Assembly: GCA_016630955.3 (NCBI GenBank)
Contig: CM049999.1
Coordinates: 558,001 to 622,000 of the forward strand
Reading direction: 5' to 3'
Length of the DNA: 64,000 nucleotides
DNA from: Didymella arachidicola
Taxonomy: Eukaryota > Ascomycota > Dothideomycetes > Pleosporales > Didymellaceae
Shown: piece by piece, positions 1-12,367 of the stretch
Layout: the number at the start of each line of letters is the position of its first letter
Position numbering within the stretch: the first letter of the stretch is position 1
Notes under the pieces: model-generated
Told to the model about the DNA's origin: nothing
Database searches by the model: none
What the model saw: only the letters and a program-made list of their open reading frames with translations
Position numbers and translations under genes: made by a program

Positions 1-1687
1 CCCTTTCGCCTTTCACCCGCCTTGTTCGACTCGCAGATTGGCTGTTTTGCATATCTCACTAAGTTGGATCTGTCCCACGTTGCACGAACATCAGGACCAG
101 AGCCCCTGATATCTGTCGAAACGCTGAATGTAATGCGCCTTCAAGAGTTGAGTTGGAGTGGCACTTCGCTTAATGCAGCAACTATAGATGCCATCGCCGG
201 GTAAGCTTCACTCGTCGTGCTACAGGCACAAGCTGACAAGACGCAGCTACCTCATCAATACCAGGCAGTCGAAAGGTCTGCGAGAGCTGAAGGTGGATCA
301 TTGCTACATCACCGGAAAGGACGTCGCATACCTGCTACATTCCATGACAGAAGAGCCTGGTAAGGCCAGAGACCTGCATCTTGACGTCAGCGAGAACTAC
401 ATCGAGAAAGATCTCAAAAAGTTGACGAAAGCAATTGCCACCGGCTACGCGCCAGCACATTTCACGATACGATTACTCGAGTTTGAAGAAGAGGCAGACT
501 TCCGTAAGATGATTCTGGCGCTGGCACAGAACAACACGATTCGCCAACTTGACATATCCCGTGCATCTCTCCCCAGCGATGCTTCCGAGGAGACATGCCG
601 AGCGCTGGAAAAGATGTTTTCGGACAACAGGACTCTTGAGTGGCTCGACATGTCGGGAGAAGACTCAAGACTGGAGACCACTAAGCTCGGTGTTGGAGTC
701 AACAGGGCGCTACGAGGCTTGCAGTACAATGAGTCGTTACGTGTCTTGTACATACGCTGTAGGTCAACCCAAGATTTCGTCTGAATCACATCGGTCCATA
801 GCTAATTCTCCACAGTCCAAAAGCTAGGGTTACAAGGCGCGAGTACACTTGCAGATGTGCTCAAGACTAACAGAACCTTGCAGTATCTTTACTGTGAGAT
901 GAACGACATAGCATTGAACGGCTTCACGGATCTCGTCAATGCTCTCCACCGTAACACTACGCTCTTACATCTTCCAACCATGCAGGAGTCTCGCCAGATG
1001 GCGCTCAAGCGTACGGAGGACCAGGTCAAGCAATTGCGCGACGATTTTTCCAGTCACAATCCCTCGAAGCCTGCATCTGTTCGCAGTAAACTCGCGAGTA
1101 AAGCCAGTAAAGTCACATCTAAGTCCGGCCGCGATCGAGGTGCGTCGATCGGTCTCTCTGATCAGGATATCAAAGCTGCTTTGGGTTTAGTCGACGAGAG
1201 CTGGTCGCGTCAGGAATACCGATTACAGCAATATCTTTTACGCAACCACAACATCGCCAATGGCATTCCTGTTTCCATGGATGTCGGCGACGAGGATTTT
1301 GAGCGCGATCGACCAGATACAGCTTCAAGTCTCAGCAAGATCATCGAGAAGGTCACCATCGACAGCACCCCCACAGCAGAGAAAGACCTTCAGCTAGGAG
1401 CCCCTACAACGGGCTCAATGTATGAGTCGGCGGACAGTACACCAAGCAGCACGCCAGGGTTTCAAATGGCGAAGACGAGGCAGGCGCACGCCGCGAAAGT
1501 GGACTACTTTAGCAGCGCATTTGCGCCAAGCGCATACGGCACACCAGACGAGGCACCGACGGTTGAGAAAGAAATCCAGGTGGAGCGCATGTTCAGACGA
1601 GACAGACTCAGCCTCAACTTCGACGGGACCAGTCTGGAGAAGGATATCGAGATGAGCTTTGCTCAGAACCGAGATGCGTTCTCATAG
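1..1687 (+). CDS. Leucine-rich-repeat (RNI-like) protein, 3' portion
   Basis: Partial gene, open at the left edge. Three exons join in frame: <1-200, 247-758 and 816-1687. The introns (201-246, 57-nt 759-815) have GT-AG ends and branch-like GCTGAC or GCTAAT. The first two exons and the start of the third carry degenerate leucine-rich repeats (LRELKVDHCYI, IRQLDISRASL, LEWLDMS, LQYLYCEMNDIAL). The rest is polar, low-complexity and rich in Ser/Thr/Lys, without a recognisable domain. Fungal LRR proteins of this shape act as protein-binding scaffolds. A relationship to CARMIL-like LRR proteins is possible but unproven, because the N-terminus lies outside the window. The last codon is Ser followed by TAG at 1685-1687. 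No neighbour suggests a pathway. Confidence 0.8.
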
Positions 1688-4600
1688 CAGCATTCAGCGC
1701 CAAAGCTGCACATTCCGCCCACACCTTCTCGGCGCACGCATACAGGCGCATTTGTACAATTATTTTGCATACATGGCGTTGCATTTTCTGATGTCATTTG
1801 GGAGGGTTTTTTCATAGGCCCGCTTGCATAACCAAGGCACTTCGCATAGAGCAAAAATTGAGCGATTCGCAGCTTTCAGGTGTCTAAGCTCAGTCTCAGC
1901 CCATTATCTGCTTTCCGACATGACTTGCATGCCGGAAAGGCAAGTACATCAAGTGCATGATAAGCTGCATCTTTGCTCTTGCCCTACTGTGGCCTCCCGC
2001 GCCTTGAAGGACTCGCAAAATTGAAGCGAGTGTCATGAGTCGTGCTACAACGAAATGATACGATAGAAAGCTTTTATCGAACCAAGACTTCGATTGTCTG
2101 TCTAAGTACCGTGCATATCATCCATCCATCTCTCTCCGAGGAAGGCACTCAAGTCATCGAATTCCCCCGTTTCAAATTATGCCCCAGTGATGAAACCGAC
2201 GGGTCACTGCCCTTTAGTTCCTGTAGTCACTCGGCTGATGCATTATTTGCTCCCAAGTGGGCTTGGCAAACACGCAGATTGGGCGCCTGACACATGAAGT
2301 CTTTTGGAAATGAAAGTTCAACATGGGTTTTGCATCAGTAACGGGCGCCGCTACGGAAGGGGAACTGGCTATACGTCGTGTAGGATGCAGCGGCGATTCC
2401 TGTGGCGAGTTCAACTCCGATGTGTTAGTTCTACAAGCGGTTTCCCGAGACAGATGTTCATTGCATTAGTGTACTGCCGAGCCTTGAGGTCCAGAAGATA
2501 GGGCAAGATGAGATTTGGGTACCGGGCTCAGAATTATTGGAGCCTAGCAACGGCTCTGAGCACGTCTCTTTGTCAGGGGAAGATTAGGCTACAAATAGCA
2601 GGAGGAGTGGCCCTGATAGACGCTGTACCTGTGTTTGGAGAGCAGTGAATTGGAAGGTTATCACAAGCATGATAGTATCTTTATGGTGTGGAGCCATGAG
2701 ATGCACTGCAACACACGCCGGACAGGTCAGGCAAGACTCAGCCCAAGACTGAATCCGAGCAAGATCGCAATCAGAATAATATAGAAACAGACCAGACTTC
2801 AACATCTGTCAGCGAAATTCTTGTCTAAATAGAAAGCGCGCAGCTTCACAAGTTGCTGCGAGACTTTGGAATATCTAGTTTACTCTGCGTTATGAGAGGG
2901 CCTTTGAGAGGTGCAGCCTTCAGAAACTCCGGTAAGACTAGTCTCCTACTTCTTCAGGTCTGTGCTAACTAGATAACAGAAAGTTGCAAGCGTCCTTAAA
3001 GTCGCCATTATAGACTACGAGGTACATCTTAGGTTACTACTTTGCTGTAGATTTAGTTACTAACTCTATGTATAGGCAGGAAGTAGAGAGGCCCTAACTA
3101 TAATCTAGATTATTATTAGTGCAGTCTATGTATGCAGTTTAGCATCTAAATATAATCTATACTAATCTGTATAGCGTGTATTGTGTTGGGTTGAGCCGGA
3201 GCTCAGGCTACACTAAGTGTAACTAGTGCCAAGGAAAGTGGTGATGGCACGTGACATGCTCAACTCTATCGTGCCGGTTGGGATCATGTTTTCATTGTTG
3301 AAATTGTCACTTCTGATCCAGCAGTGACGAACGGGAAATGGATACTTAAATACGCTTGCTGGTAGCACGATGACAGTCTTAGATGTAGCACTGGTAATAC
3401 AGACTTGCTCAGAAAAGGTGTCAAATGATAACTCAAATGAAGTTGCAAAGACTCTTGCACGGTTGTTGCAGTCAAATCTTATTCAAGGGGAATCGCTAAC
3501 TCTCACATTGGAGGCAGTTCGAGCGGACGGTGAACGATAGCCTGCTTCGTCAGGATAGGGAATGATCTTCTACTCTCAAAGAACGCTTCACAGTACTGAG
3601 CACTTTGCCGCTTCGACAAGCCTCAATTTGAGCGATAATCTCCTCAGTGCTCATCTCACTTGACTTGGCAGTCACCACCCGCTCTCCCCGACGTCCACAC
3701 CACCTTCGCGCGTACAGAGATTACAGGTCACTTCTTCGTTGCACAACCACGATCCATGGGTCCAGGGTGGCCACTTTTCCTGCGGTATCTTGCAGCATCG
3801 TGCATTTGCATCGCGCCACGCATGGTCTACCCGAAATAGTTTAGTGCGGCTGGGTTGCACAGGCGAGTAGGATCTGATTTGATCATACGGTGCCTAAACG
3901 GGCGAGCTGCAGGTTGAGGTCGGCGAGGTCGAGGGTGCAGGATCGTGAGGAATCGAGCCGGGACTATGCAGCGGATCTTGTCTGAATCGCCGGGATTCTT
4001 GTCGGTGTAACCATTGAAGAGGTGCTGGGGAGGTTCTGGTGTTGGCGCTTTCTGTCAAGGTGGTGGGGCCGGCGCGTGCCGTGCATACGCACTGTACGGA
4101 GCGTTATGTAACAATTGGCAGTGACAAGAAATGAGATATAGATGATCGAGATGCTGCAGGTACGCCGATGCTCGAACAAAATTGAACAGTGTTAGATCTG
4201 TAGTCGGGGTGTTATAGCGTCGAATCTCATTTAACTGAAAACCCACGATGCCCAAAAGAAGACGTAACTAACGTAAATTCGTTGGGTCAACCCGCTTTGA
4301 TCACCTTGCAGCCTGCACAGGCGTCTTCCGCCCCTACTACAGGTTCCTGAGTTGGATGCGATTTTACGATATCTACGAGTAGGAACGTTGACCTGGTTGC
4401 ACAAACGGTAATATCACGGAGGCCTGGAGGCCCGAAGCTTCATACTTCCCAATTCGAAACAAAATATCTAGTAAAGACCGGTGTGAGCCTATGACGGATT
4501 GCAGAATCAAGATGTCAGGAAGTGGTCGAGCTGGCTCCAAATCGAATTATGTGGCTTGAGTGGCAATAGAAGCTTGCACTGCCTGCGACTTTTTCGAAGC

Positions 4601-5588
4601 GGAGAGCAACGCGGTGGAGCACGTACTATCAAACCGATGCCTTACAGCATCGTGCAGCATAGGGTTAAGCCGTCTCAGGGTCAAGTCAAATACTGTCACG
4701 CTACGGATGTACCACCTTGGCGGGCTACAGGCATCAGTTTGAAATCAACTTGTCACTATATCGGCATTATGGACTGGTCAAATTTGACACGACCATGTCT
4801 TGTGGGTATCTGCAATGACCTACCTAGAAGGATGAGGTGGTGCGAAGATCTGTCTGTCCAGGCACACATCGGTGTCTTCAAATTGAGCGACGACAGGGTG
4901 TTTTCGTCTAGGCAACATGTGCTTTCGGTGAACTGCAGACGTCGTTCTGATTTCAGCTGGCGAAGTCGAGGGGATTCCGTCAATAAGGTAGTACCGCCAC
5001 ATTGAACAGGGACGTCATCCATCGTGCTGTCCACTTCAATGTCCACTTTCAAGCGATAAGAGATCGTCTGCGCGACATGGGCGCAGCGTTTGAATCGTGT
5101 CGCAGTGGAAGGATTTCGCTTTCGGGCAGCAGAATTTAGGACAAGGGCCTGCATGATCTTGCAGCAACCCTTGCAAGAACCCCCGTGCTGTGTGGAAACC
5201 GTTCCTTTCGTCCTGGTAGGTTGCCTCCCCCGTTGTCATACCAAGGCCTTGTTGTACACATAGGACAAGGCTGAGCGTGTTGCATTATGCGATGCGTGCT
5301 TATCTCCCTCCACGCGACAGTCTTGATCTATGCCGGCTACAAGAGCCAACTGCCGAGGTGGTGATGACGATCGTTTCCTCGATTCTCAGGGTAACCGCTG
5401 CCTTTCAACGCGCAATACGAGGTAAAGATTACTGCACCTCGGCCCAGACACAGTGAGAAATTCCTGATCGCCGCGATCAAACTCTTGCAGTCGTGAGGTT
5501 TCGAGTTCGGGTTCGCAACCAAGTTGAACGTTTTCAGCGACGTGCATTGGTGTTGTTTCGGGTGTGCGAAGCGCTTGCCGTTCGCTTA
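1688..5588. other. Gene-poor interval, nothing convincing
   Basis: Only short overlapping open frames occur here, several starting at non-ATG codons. None shows a recognisable domain, and none joins into a longer frame through plausible introns. A locally AT-rich patch at about 2,930-3,190 is listed separately. The right edge is the TA insertion site of the degraded transposon that starts at 5,589. Confidence 0.6.
2930..3190. repeat. Short AT-rich, RIP-like patch
   Basis: This stretch is rich in TA steps (for example taatctagattattatt) and stands out from GC-balanced flanks. All frames contain frequent TAA/TAG stops. It resembles the RIP-degraded repeats elsewhere in the window, but I could align it to none of them. 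Terminal repeats are not visible. It may be a fragment of an old mobile element. Confidence 0.35.
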
Positions 5589-7984
5589 CCGTGTCTGTGC
5601 GCGTGATGCGCGGATTCGCGTGATGCGCGGATTTTACTAGTAAAAATAGCAAAATCTAGAAACTTTAAAGCTATATAACTTTTTATCTACTTAAGGAACT
5701 AATATACTCTCTTAGATCTACTATAGGTTAAATTTAACTCTCTATAACTTTATAATAGAGAGTTTATCTTAATTCTTACTAATTAGGGTACTTATTTTTT
5801 TTAACTAGTAAAGTAGAAAAGGTTAAACTTAATTATTAATACTAGATATTAAAATTTAGTATTATAACTAACGCTTTATACAGCTAAATAGCGCACCCTA
5901 CTAAAATAGCGTACCTTACTAAGACCTTACTACTTTTAACTACTACTAATAATATTATAATAAATTAATCTTAAATTACTTCCTTATAGAGAGAGAATTA
6001 ACCTTACTATTAAAGCTATAAAATTAAACGTAAATCTAAGCTAGTAATACGCTGCTACTATCTATAACGTACCTAAAACTACCCTTTAAAGGCAACGCGC
6101 TAAACTAGCTTCTTAACGCGTTATCTACCCTAATGTATGTAAGCTTATAAGGTAAGAAGAGGAGGTGCTTATTTAATATATAAGAAAGCTTAACGCGTAA
6201 GGCTTTAGCTCTACGCTTGCTTACGTGTAAGAGATAGCTAATTAACTACTAGCTGCTTATAGTACAGGTAAGGTTAGAGAATACTAGGTCTACTAGTTTA
6301 TTAAATAGAAACCTAAGATTAAGTCTTAGATTTCTAGACTAAGGGATTACTAGAGAGTCCTATATAGTAATCTAGCTATTATTAGTCCCTAGTTTAACCT
6401 TATACGTAATGTTAAAGCTAAGTATAGTATCCTAGACTAAAATACCTATAACTTTAATAAGACTAGGTTCTAGATAGGTATTAGAGGGTTAGTTAAGGTA
6501 GTAACTACTTCTAAGAGACGTCTTATACTACTTAGTATCTAGCCTAGTAATTATAAGTAGATAACTCTAATTACTTATATTAATATAATAGGCTAGTCTA
6601 TTCTACTCTTCTTTATTCTTAAAGTAAAGTACTATAATAAGGCCTAGTACGTTAACAACCTAAAGAATTAGAGAATTAGAGTTAGTAAGAATAGCTAGAC
6701 CTTAAATAAGCTTAGCCTTACCTAACTAAAGTACTTTATCTAGTATATAGAGGCTGCTACTATAGGTAGCTATTAGCTACTAATTATTAATAGCTATAAG
6801 AGCTATAAGTTACTTAAATTCTAAAACCTCTATAAGAAAAGTAAGAGTATTACTCTCTATATACCTCTATACGCCTTTTATATCCTATAGCTACTTAATA
6901 TTAGGTGTTTTACTCTACTAAAGTAGGTGTATAAGAAGGAAATTAAAAGCTTAGCAGATAGTTATATTATCTATATAGATAAAAAGACCTTCTTAGTAAT
7001 ATTTTAACTAGTATATAATAAGGCTATATTAAAGAGTAATATTATATTAAGCTTTAAAGCAACTAGCTTAGTTCTACTTAACCTAGAGGTAGTGCTATTA
7101 AGGCTTAAAGTTAAGCCTTATACGCTAATACCGCCTCTACTAGAGCCTACTAACTAGTAACCTAAAACACTAACTAATGTAATTAAAATTAATAGCTAGA
7201 TAACGCTAATAATTAAGAGGATAAGAGAATATAAGAGTTCCTCTCCTAACTTAATTATTAAGATAGTTCTATAGGTTAAAAGGGGGTCTATAAAAAGAGA
7301 CTATTTGCACACACTGCTTAAGGTAAGGATAGCTAAGCTTAAGTAGGTAAATAAGGCTGCTTCTAAGTATAAGAAGCGTAAAAAGAAGCAGATTTAGAAA
7401 GGTAGGACTCTCTTGCAGGTAGAGGCAGAGGAAATACTAAAGGAGATAGACGCTAAGGCTAAGGTATAAGAAGGTAGTACGTATATAGGTAGTAGTAGTA
7501 AAATAAACGTTACTATAAGACGTGTAGCAAGACTAGGCATAATAAGCGCACCTACTAGAAAGATATAGCAGAGATAGAGGATTAATCTAAGCTATTATAC
7601 GCCTAAATTGCTTATTATAGTATTAAGATATTAAAGTATAAAGGTAAATATGCAATAAAGCGCGCTATTTTAGTAGGGTGCGCTATTTAGCTATATAAAG
7701 CGTTAGTTATAATACTAAATTTTAATATCTAGTATTAATAATTAAGTTTAACCTTTTCTACTTTACTAGTTAAAAAAATAAGTACCCTAATTAGTAAGAA
7801 TTAAGATAAACTCTCTATTATAAAGTTATAGAGAGTTAAATTTAACCTATAGTAGATCTAAGAGAGTATATTAGTTCCTTAAGTAGATAAAAAGTTATAT
7901 AGCTTTAAAGTTTCTAGATTTTGCTATTTTTACTAGTAAAATCCGCGCATCACGCGAATCCGCGCATCACGCGCACAGACACGG
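5589..7984 (+). mobile_element. Relic B: RIP-degraded pogo-type element with long inverted repeats
   Basis: The element is flanked by TA at 5587-5588 and 7985-7986. The two ends are inverted repeats of about 322 bp (5589-5911 and about 7663-7984), nearly identical over their length. The outer 43 bp or so is GC-rich and contains two tandem 17-bp units built on GCGTGATGCGCGGATT. From there inward the sequence is very AT-rich, with many TA steps while CpG is partly retained. That is the pattern expected of CpA-to-TpA repeat-induced point mutation. The interior still reads as a decayed transposase on the plus strand, so this is a dead member of the zinc-knuckle pogo family found across the window. 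Confidence 0.9.
6050..7590 (+). pseudogene. Transposase remnant inside relic B
   Basis: Translation of the plus strand gives a heavily interrupted but recognisable transposase. Around 6,440 it reads NTYNFNKTRF, matching the catalytic DTYNFDETGF of intact copies in the window. Around 7,360-7,390 it reads AASKYKKRKKKQI, like the basic stretch before the zinc knuckle. Near 7,530 it reads CSKTRHNKRTY, a decayed CX2CX4HX4C knuckle. Dozens of TAA/TAG stops come from C-to-T and G-to-A changes. It cannot encode a functional protein. Confidence 0.75.
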
Positions 7985-10781
7985 TATCGGGGCGACGACG
8001 CCTGACTCAGCTGCGAGAGTGTGTGATGCACTCGTGCAAGGCACAGGGCGGTTCACATTGACGGAAACATCACCTATTTAGATATCCTATTGCAAGTCCA
8101 AGATTAGTGGATGCTTTCGAAGTGGAATGGTCCGGGCGAAAGCCCTTGGTAGCTGGCGGTAGATTCGGGGAAGGATGTTCAAAGTCCCCGTGTGGTGTTA
8201 ATGGATGGAAGGGGACACAGGTCTTCAAGTAAGACTTGAGATGGAGCTGAAATGATCAAATATCGGTTAGCATTTGAGCTTACTGCGGGATGTGCTAGCT
8301 ACCTGCTCGAGGCGGGAATTTTGTCTTGGGCCCCAAACACCGTCGGTGTTCGGCTGAGCTCTTCCAAGGTGCTTGTTGTCACTCGTAGCAAGTCTGTAGC
8401 CGAATGAAAGCATGTAGAAGGGAGTGTGCCAACCAGGTACGTTCTCTTATGATGCTGCTGTACCGATCTTACTTGTGAATGGCATTCGGGGCTCTGTCTG
8501 CCCTTTCTGATTGGATGTAAATCTATGGGTTGAGAAATCGTCATGAACAAAGCTGGAAATAACCGACGCCGAAACCTTCATGAATCGATTGACCAAATCT
8601 TGCCGGGAGCCAAAGATATCTTGACGATCTGAATGCATCAGAGGTGTCTAAACGGCCTGATCAATCGTTCGGATGTGAGACAGAGCGAATAACAGGCTTT
8701 GATTGTTGTGGCTTTTCAACTGCTGGATTGTATCCGTCACATTGGGCCAGGCACCATCGTGCTCGCTGTCTGCCGTAACACTGGGAGACAGTTAATAGCT
8801 GAGTGGCTGCGCACCACAAGAATGTCAGGCAGGGAAGCTTGCGGGGGGACACTGCCGTGTACCGTAGCGGAGACCTCAGCGACGCTGAAGCAGGTAGTGA
8901 AGGCAGTGATCACGGCAGCGGCGGCGTGCCTAACGTTTGATTGTCAGCAAGAGCGAGCCGGGGCGCAGCCGGGATCGAGAATGAAGCACAGCAATATGCA
9001 TGTTGTTCTGAATGTAGATGCTTAGTGCCGGGGTGGATTTCAGGAGCCCAGCACTGCGTTGCGTTTGATGTTTGACGCAGCTGCGAATGCGATGGGAGCA
9101 ACAGGGTTGGCGGGAAGGCGCCCGTTCGCTTAGCTAGTGGCATGGGCAGGATCAAGTAAGCAGGAACAAGTAATGCTATTTGCAAGCTTTTCTCCCGCCG
9201 GGCAGACGCTTCCGCCCCAGTGGGATGGCCACCATTGACTGTGCGCCGCCTTATTTCGCTATGAACGGGAGCGTCGTACGCATCGGTCTCGCTGGCGGAC
9301 AAACCGCTGCTGCCCAGTTCACGATGAAGCTGCTCCGTGTCCACCTCGCCGAAGAGGCTGGTCGCAGTATTTGGAACCACTGACCCTTGCACACCCACTG
9401 CGTCCGCTTCCCAAGATGGACGCTCGGAAGATTGGGTGTACCTCCTAACTGACAGCCCGGGATTTCCATACGACCTAGCCGTCCCAGGAGTTCTCTCAGC
9501 GCGGCTGTCAGTGCGACCGCCTCGTTGAGAATCATTACCTAAGGCGTCACACTGAGTGAGGCTCATCATTCGCATAAACCGGCAGCAGCCACTCATCTTG
9601 TCCCAATCCGTATAAGATGGGCGATTAGCTTCATTGTGGTTCAATGGGGATCCCGGAGGAGGCAGCTATCCGCAGCGGCAGCCAACTTGAGTCAACAAGA
9701 TTATTTACTCCTGCACCCACGTGTCTTGGGCCCGAGCAGTCGTAAATCGCATGTTGCGTTAAGGAGTGAGAAAGAGAACGGGCTGCAAGATGCGGTCTAG
9801 CCAAAGACCAGCATCATGGGATCCACACCAGGATCCTTCGCGCGCACTAGGCTGATCTCCATGCCTCATCGCGAATGCGACTGGCCCTGCGGATCTTGCA
9901 TCTCGAAGGCATGCTGGCAATCTCTCCTGGGACTTTCAGCGAGCGCAGTCCGACCCAAGAACGGTAGCCGCGCAAGCAAAAAACGAATTGTGTCTCATTC
10001 GCCAATATCCGAAAACATTGGAAGCGGCTCTTCTAACAGGCAGGGATGGGGAAATCCAGAATGAATGTTGCCAGTGCATCCAATAAGATGCGGCTGGGGC
10101 GTTTGTCTCAAGCAGGACCCCCACATCTTCCAGCACCTGAGATCAGCCACTCTTCATTCGTTCATACAGTAGTCGTATGGTAGCACCCCGGTCCCATCCC
10201 GACCCCGGCCCCGTGTGGGCGCCTTCAGATTGCATCCCTGATCCGCCGCACGTTCCCCCGGTGCTCCATTCACTACTGTGCAGATGGCATACCTTTCCTT
10301 CCCCTGTTCACGCCAACCCTGGTCGATACTCACTAAAACCCCTCAGCCGAGCACCATCTGTAGCTTTCGCCAACCACTGCTTGGCTGCATGCGAAAGCGA
10401 CGTACCCTGTTCAATCTGCTGCATGAATATTGGTCTCGATCTCCGAACTTGCTCCCTGTCTCCAGGTCTCTTGCTTTCCACAACAGTCGTCATCCCTGCC
10501 CATTTACGGAACAAATTGAGGACTGAGCGAATTGACCGTCCATATGTAAACCCCCAAAGTTCCCACCACCACAAGCGGCACGACACAATATATCTACGTC
10601 CTACCAACTGAGACTATTCACGCCACTCAGCCCTTAGTCTCTCGTCAGAGCTTCCTCACAATTAGCTTTTGGCCATTGTCAGTGTCGATTTCTATACGCC
10701 TCCTACCCGAACATACTTGCGAGGCACATATCCCACTACTCCCCCACTGGTCTCTTAGCGGCTCCAACCGTCTCGCCAACG
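7985..10781. other. Interval without a supportable gene
   Basis: The longest open frame is 8,910-9,644 on the minus strand (about 244 codons). It has no domain, no signal peptide, no hydrophobic segment and a composition typical of a chance frame in GC-rich DNA, so I do not call it a gene. A 144-codon plus-strand frame at 10,177-10,611, just upstream of the zinc-finger gene, is Pro/His/Ser-rich and more likely lies in that gene's promoter or 5' leader. Confidence 0.5.
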
Positions 10782-12367
10782 ATGACTACCATGGTTGCCT
10801 CTCATCAAGGCGACTTTTGGCAACAGCGCAACCAACACAACTTCCATATGCCCGCCATGCACCTCTCCGGTCTAATGTCTCCTTTCGAACCACAGCGCAG
10901 TGTCAATGATCCGGCACCAACTCAGCCAAGGACATATCATCAGCCAGCTTCCACCGTTGAGATGAGCTTGCCACTCTTCTCAACCAACGGATTGACCTCA
11001 TCGGTGCCTTATCAGTCCGGAACTTTTGCGTTCGATCCCATCCCGGTCAATCCGTACAATATGCAGCAGACATATCCTATGGGGTATATGGTAAATGTAC
11101 CTCAGAATGTCTCGTATGCTCGATCAAGTCTTATTCAGCAGATGCCTGCTCACCAGGAAGGCCGCTCAACATTCCCTACAGACTCGAAGTCCGTCAATGC
11201 GTCGCCCCTGCAATCGAGTTCATCATTTCATGAGTCATCGTATGGCACAGAGCTCGAACGCTCGCGCTCTGAACCAACTGAAGGCACTGGCATTAGTTTT
11301 GTAACAGATGTCGACACATTAATGAAGGCTATCCAAGCCAAGCAGCCAGAGTCTCCACAAGCTCCACAGGCCAACAAGGTAAGACAGCCGTTTGAGCTCC
11401 GAATCCATCCACTAAAGCATTCTCAGGAAGACGGAGAGGAACCAAGCCAGAAGCCACGAAAGAGGTACCAGTGCAACATGCCTGGGTGTAATAAGAGCTT
11501 CTATCAAAAGACGCACCTGGAGATCCACATACGCGCACACACTGGTGCTAAGCCATTTGTAAGTTGCTCTATCCATGGCCTCTGTTATATGTACTCACTA
11601 GATACAGGTCTGTCAGGCGCCATCCTGCGGTCAACGTTTCTCACAGCTTGGCAATCTCAAGGTATGTGTGGCCGATCATTTGATCTACAAACCTGACATT
11701 CTTTCAGACGCACGAGAGACGACACACTGGCGAGCGTCCATACAGCTGCGACGAATGTGGTAAGACGTTCGCGCAACGAGGCAATGTGCGCGCCCACAAG
11801 ATCGTCCACCAGCAAATCAAGCCCTTTACCTGCAAGCTTGATGACTGCGGGAAACAGTTCACTCAACTAGGGAACCTAAAGGTAATGCAATCGCTCCAAG
11901 GCTTCACAAGGGCTGCGCTGACTATGGTGAAGTCGCACCAGAATAAGTTCCACGCCGCAACTCTCCGATACCTCACACAGAAGTTCGCCACCATCAGCCC
12001 CGGCGACTGGGTTTCGCACAACGACAAGGAGCTCTGGGAGTACTTTGCGTCCCTATACAAGAACTCCAACAAAGGCATCAAAGGTCGCGGCAAGGACAGA
12101 AGAATATCTGCCGTGTCCGGCTCCAGTGCGATACAATCCGCGTATGCGCCATTGCCGATGGGCACCATGGATAGGAGTTTCCCCAGCTACCACCAACACG
12201 GCAGTGATCGCAGCAGCCGCGGGTCATCGCTGTCATCAGATGTGACATGCGGCACTCACCCTCGATCAGACAGCAGCTACGACTACAATGCACACATGCA
12301 CACCGGGTATCCGCCACAAGGAAGTGGTTACGATGACATGGTCTTTCCAGAACGGAAGATGTACTGA
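10782..12367 (+). CDS. azf1: AZF1-like C2H2 zinc-finger transcription factor
   Basis: Five exons are proposed: 10782-11378, 11427-11558, 11608-11661, 11708-11881 and 11933-12367, giving 463 residues. The first intron (48 nt) and the last (51 nt) are multiples of three and could be read through. I splice them because of their GTAAGA/CTAAAG and GTAATG/GCTGAC signals. The last splice also restores a complete fourth finger (QLGNLK then SHQNKFH). A Ser/Gln/Pro-rich N-terminus is followed by four consecutive C2H2 fingers, with a CX4C or CX2C first half and HX3-4H second half. The fourth finger and the following TLRYLTQKFA stretch match what I know of yeast Azf1, a nuclear DNA-binding regulator of carbon and energy genes. 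The C-terminus is low-complexity. The start is the first of two nearby in-frame ATGs. Confidence 0.85.

Noticed and set aside
4499..5005. 168-codon plus-strand frame with an antisense frame of 132 codons
   Set aside because: No domain, start not supported, and both strands equally open, which indicates chance.
5589..7984. Possible AT-rich centromere-like or CRISPR-like structure
   Set aside because: The long mirrored ends, TA flanks and decayed transposase motifs identify a RIP-degraded DNA transposon; no array of spaced repeats exists.
8910..9644. Minus-strand frame of about 244 codons
   Set aside because: No domain, no plausible promoter or splice context, and composition of a chance frame in GC-rich DNA with competing frames on the other strand.
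10177..10611. 144-codon plus-strand frame upstream of the zinc-finger gene
   Set aside because: Low-complexity Pro/His/Ser composition and no domain; better explained as promoter or leader sequence.
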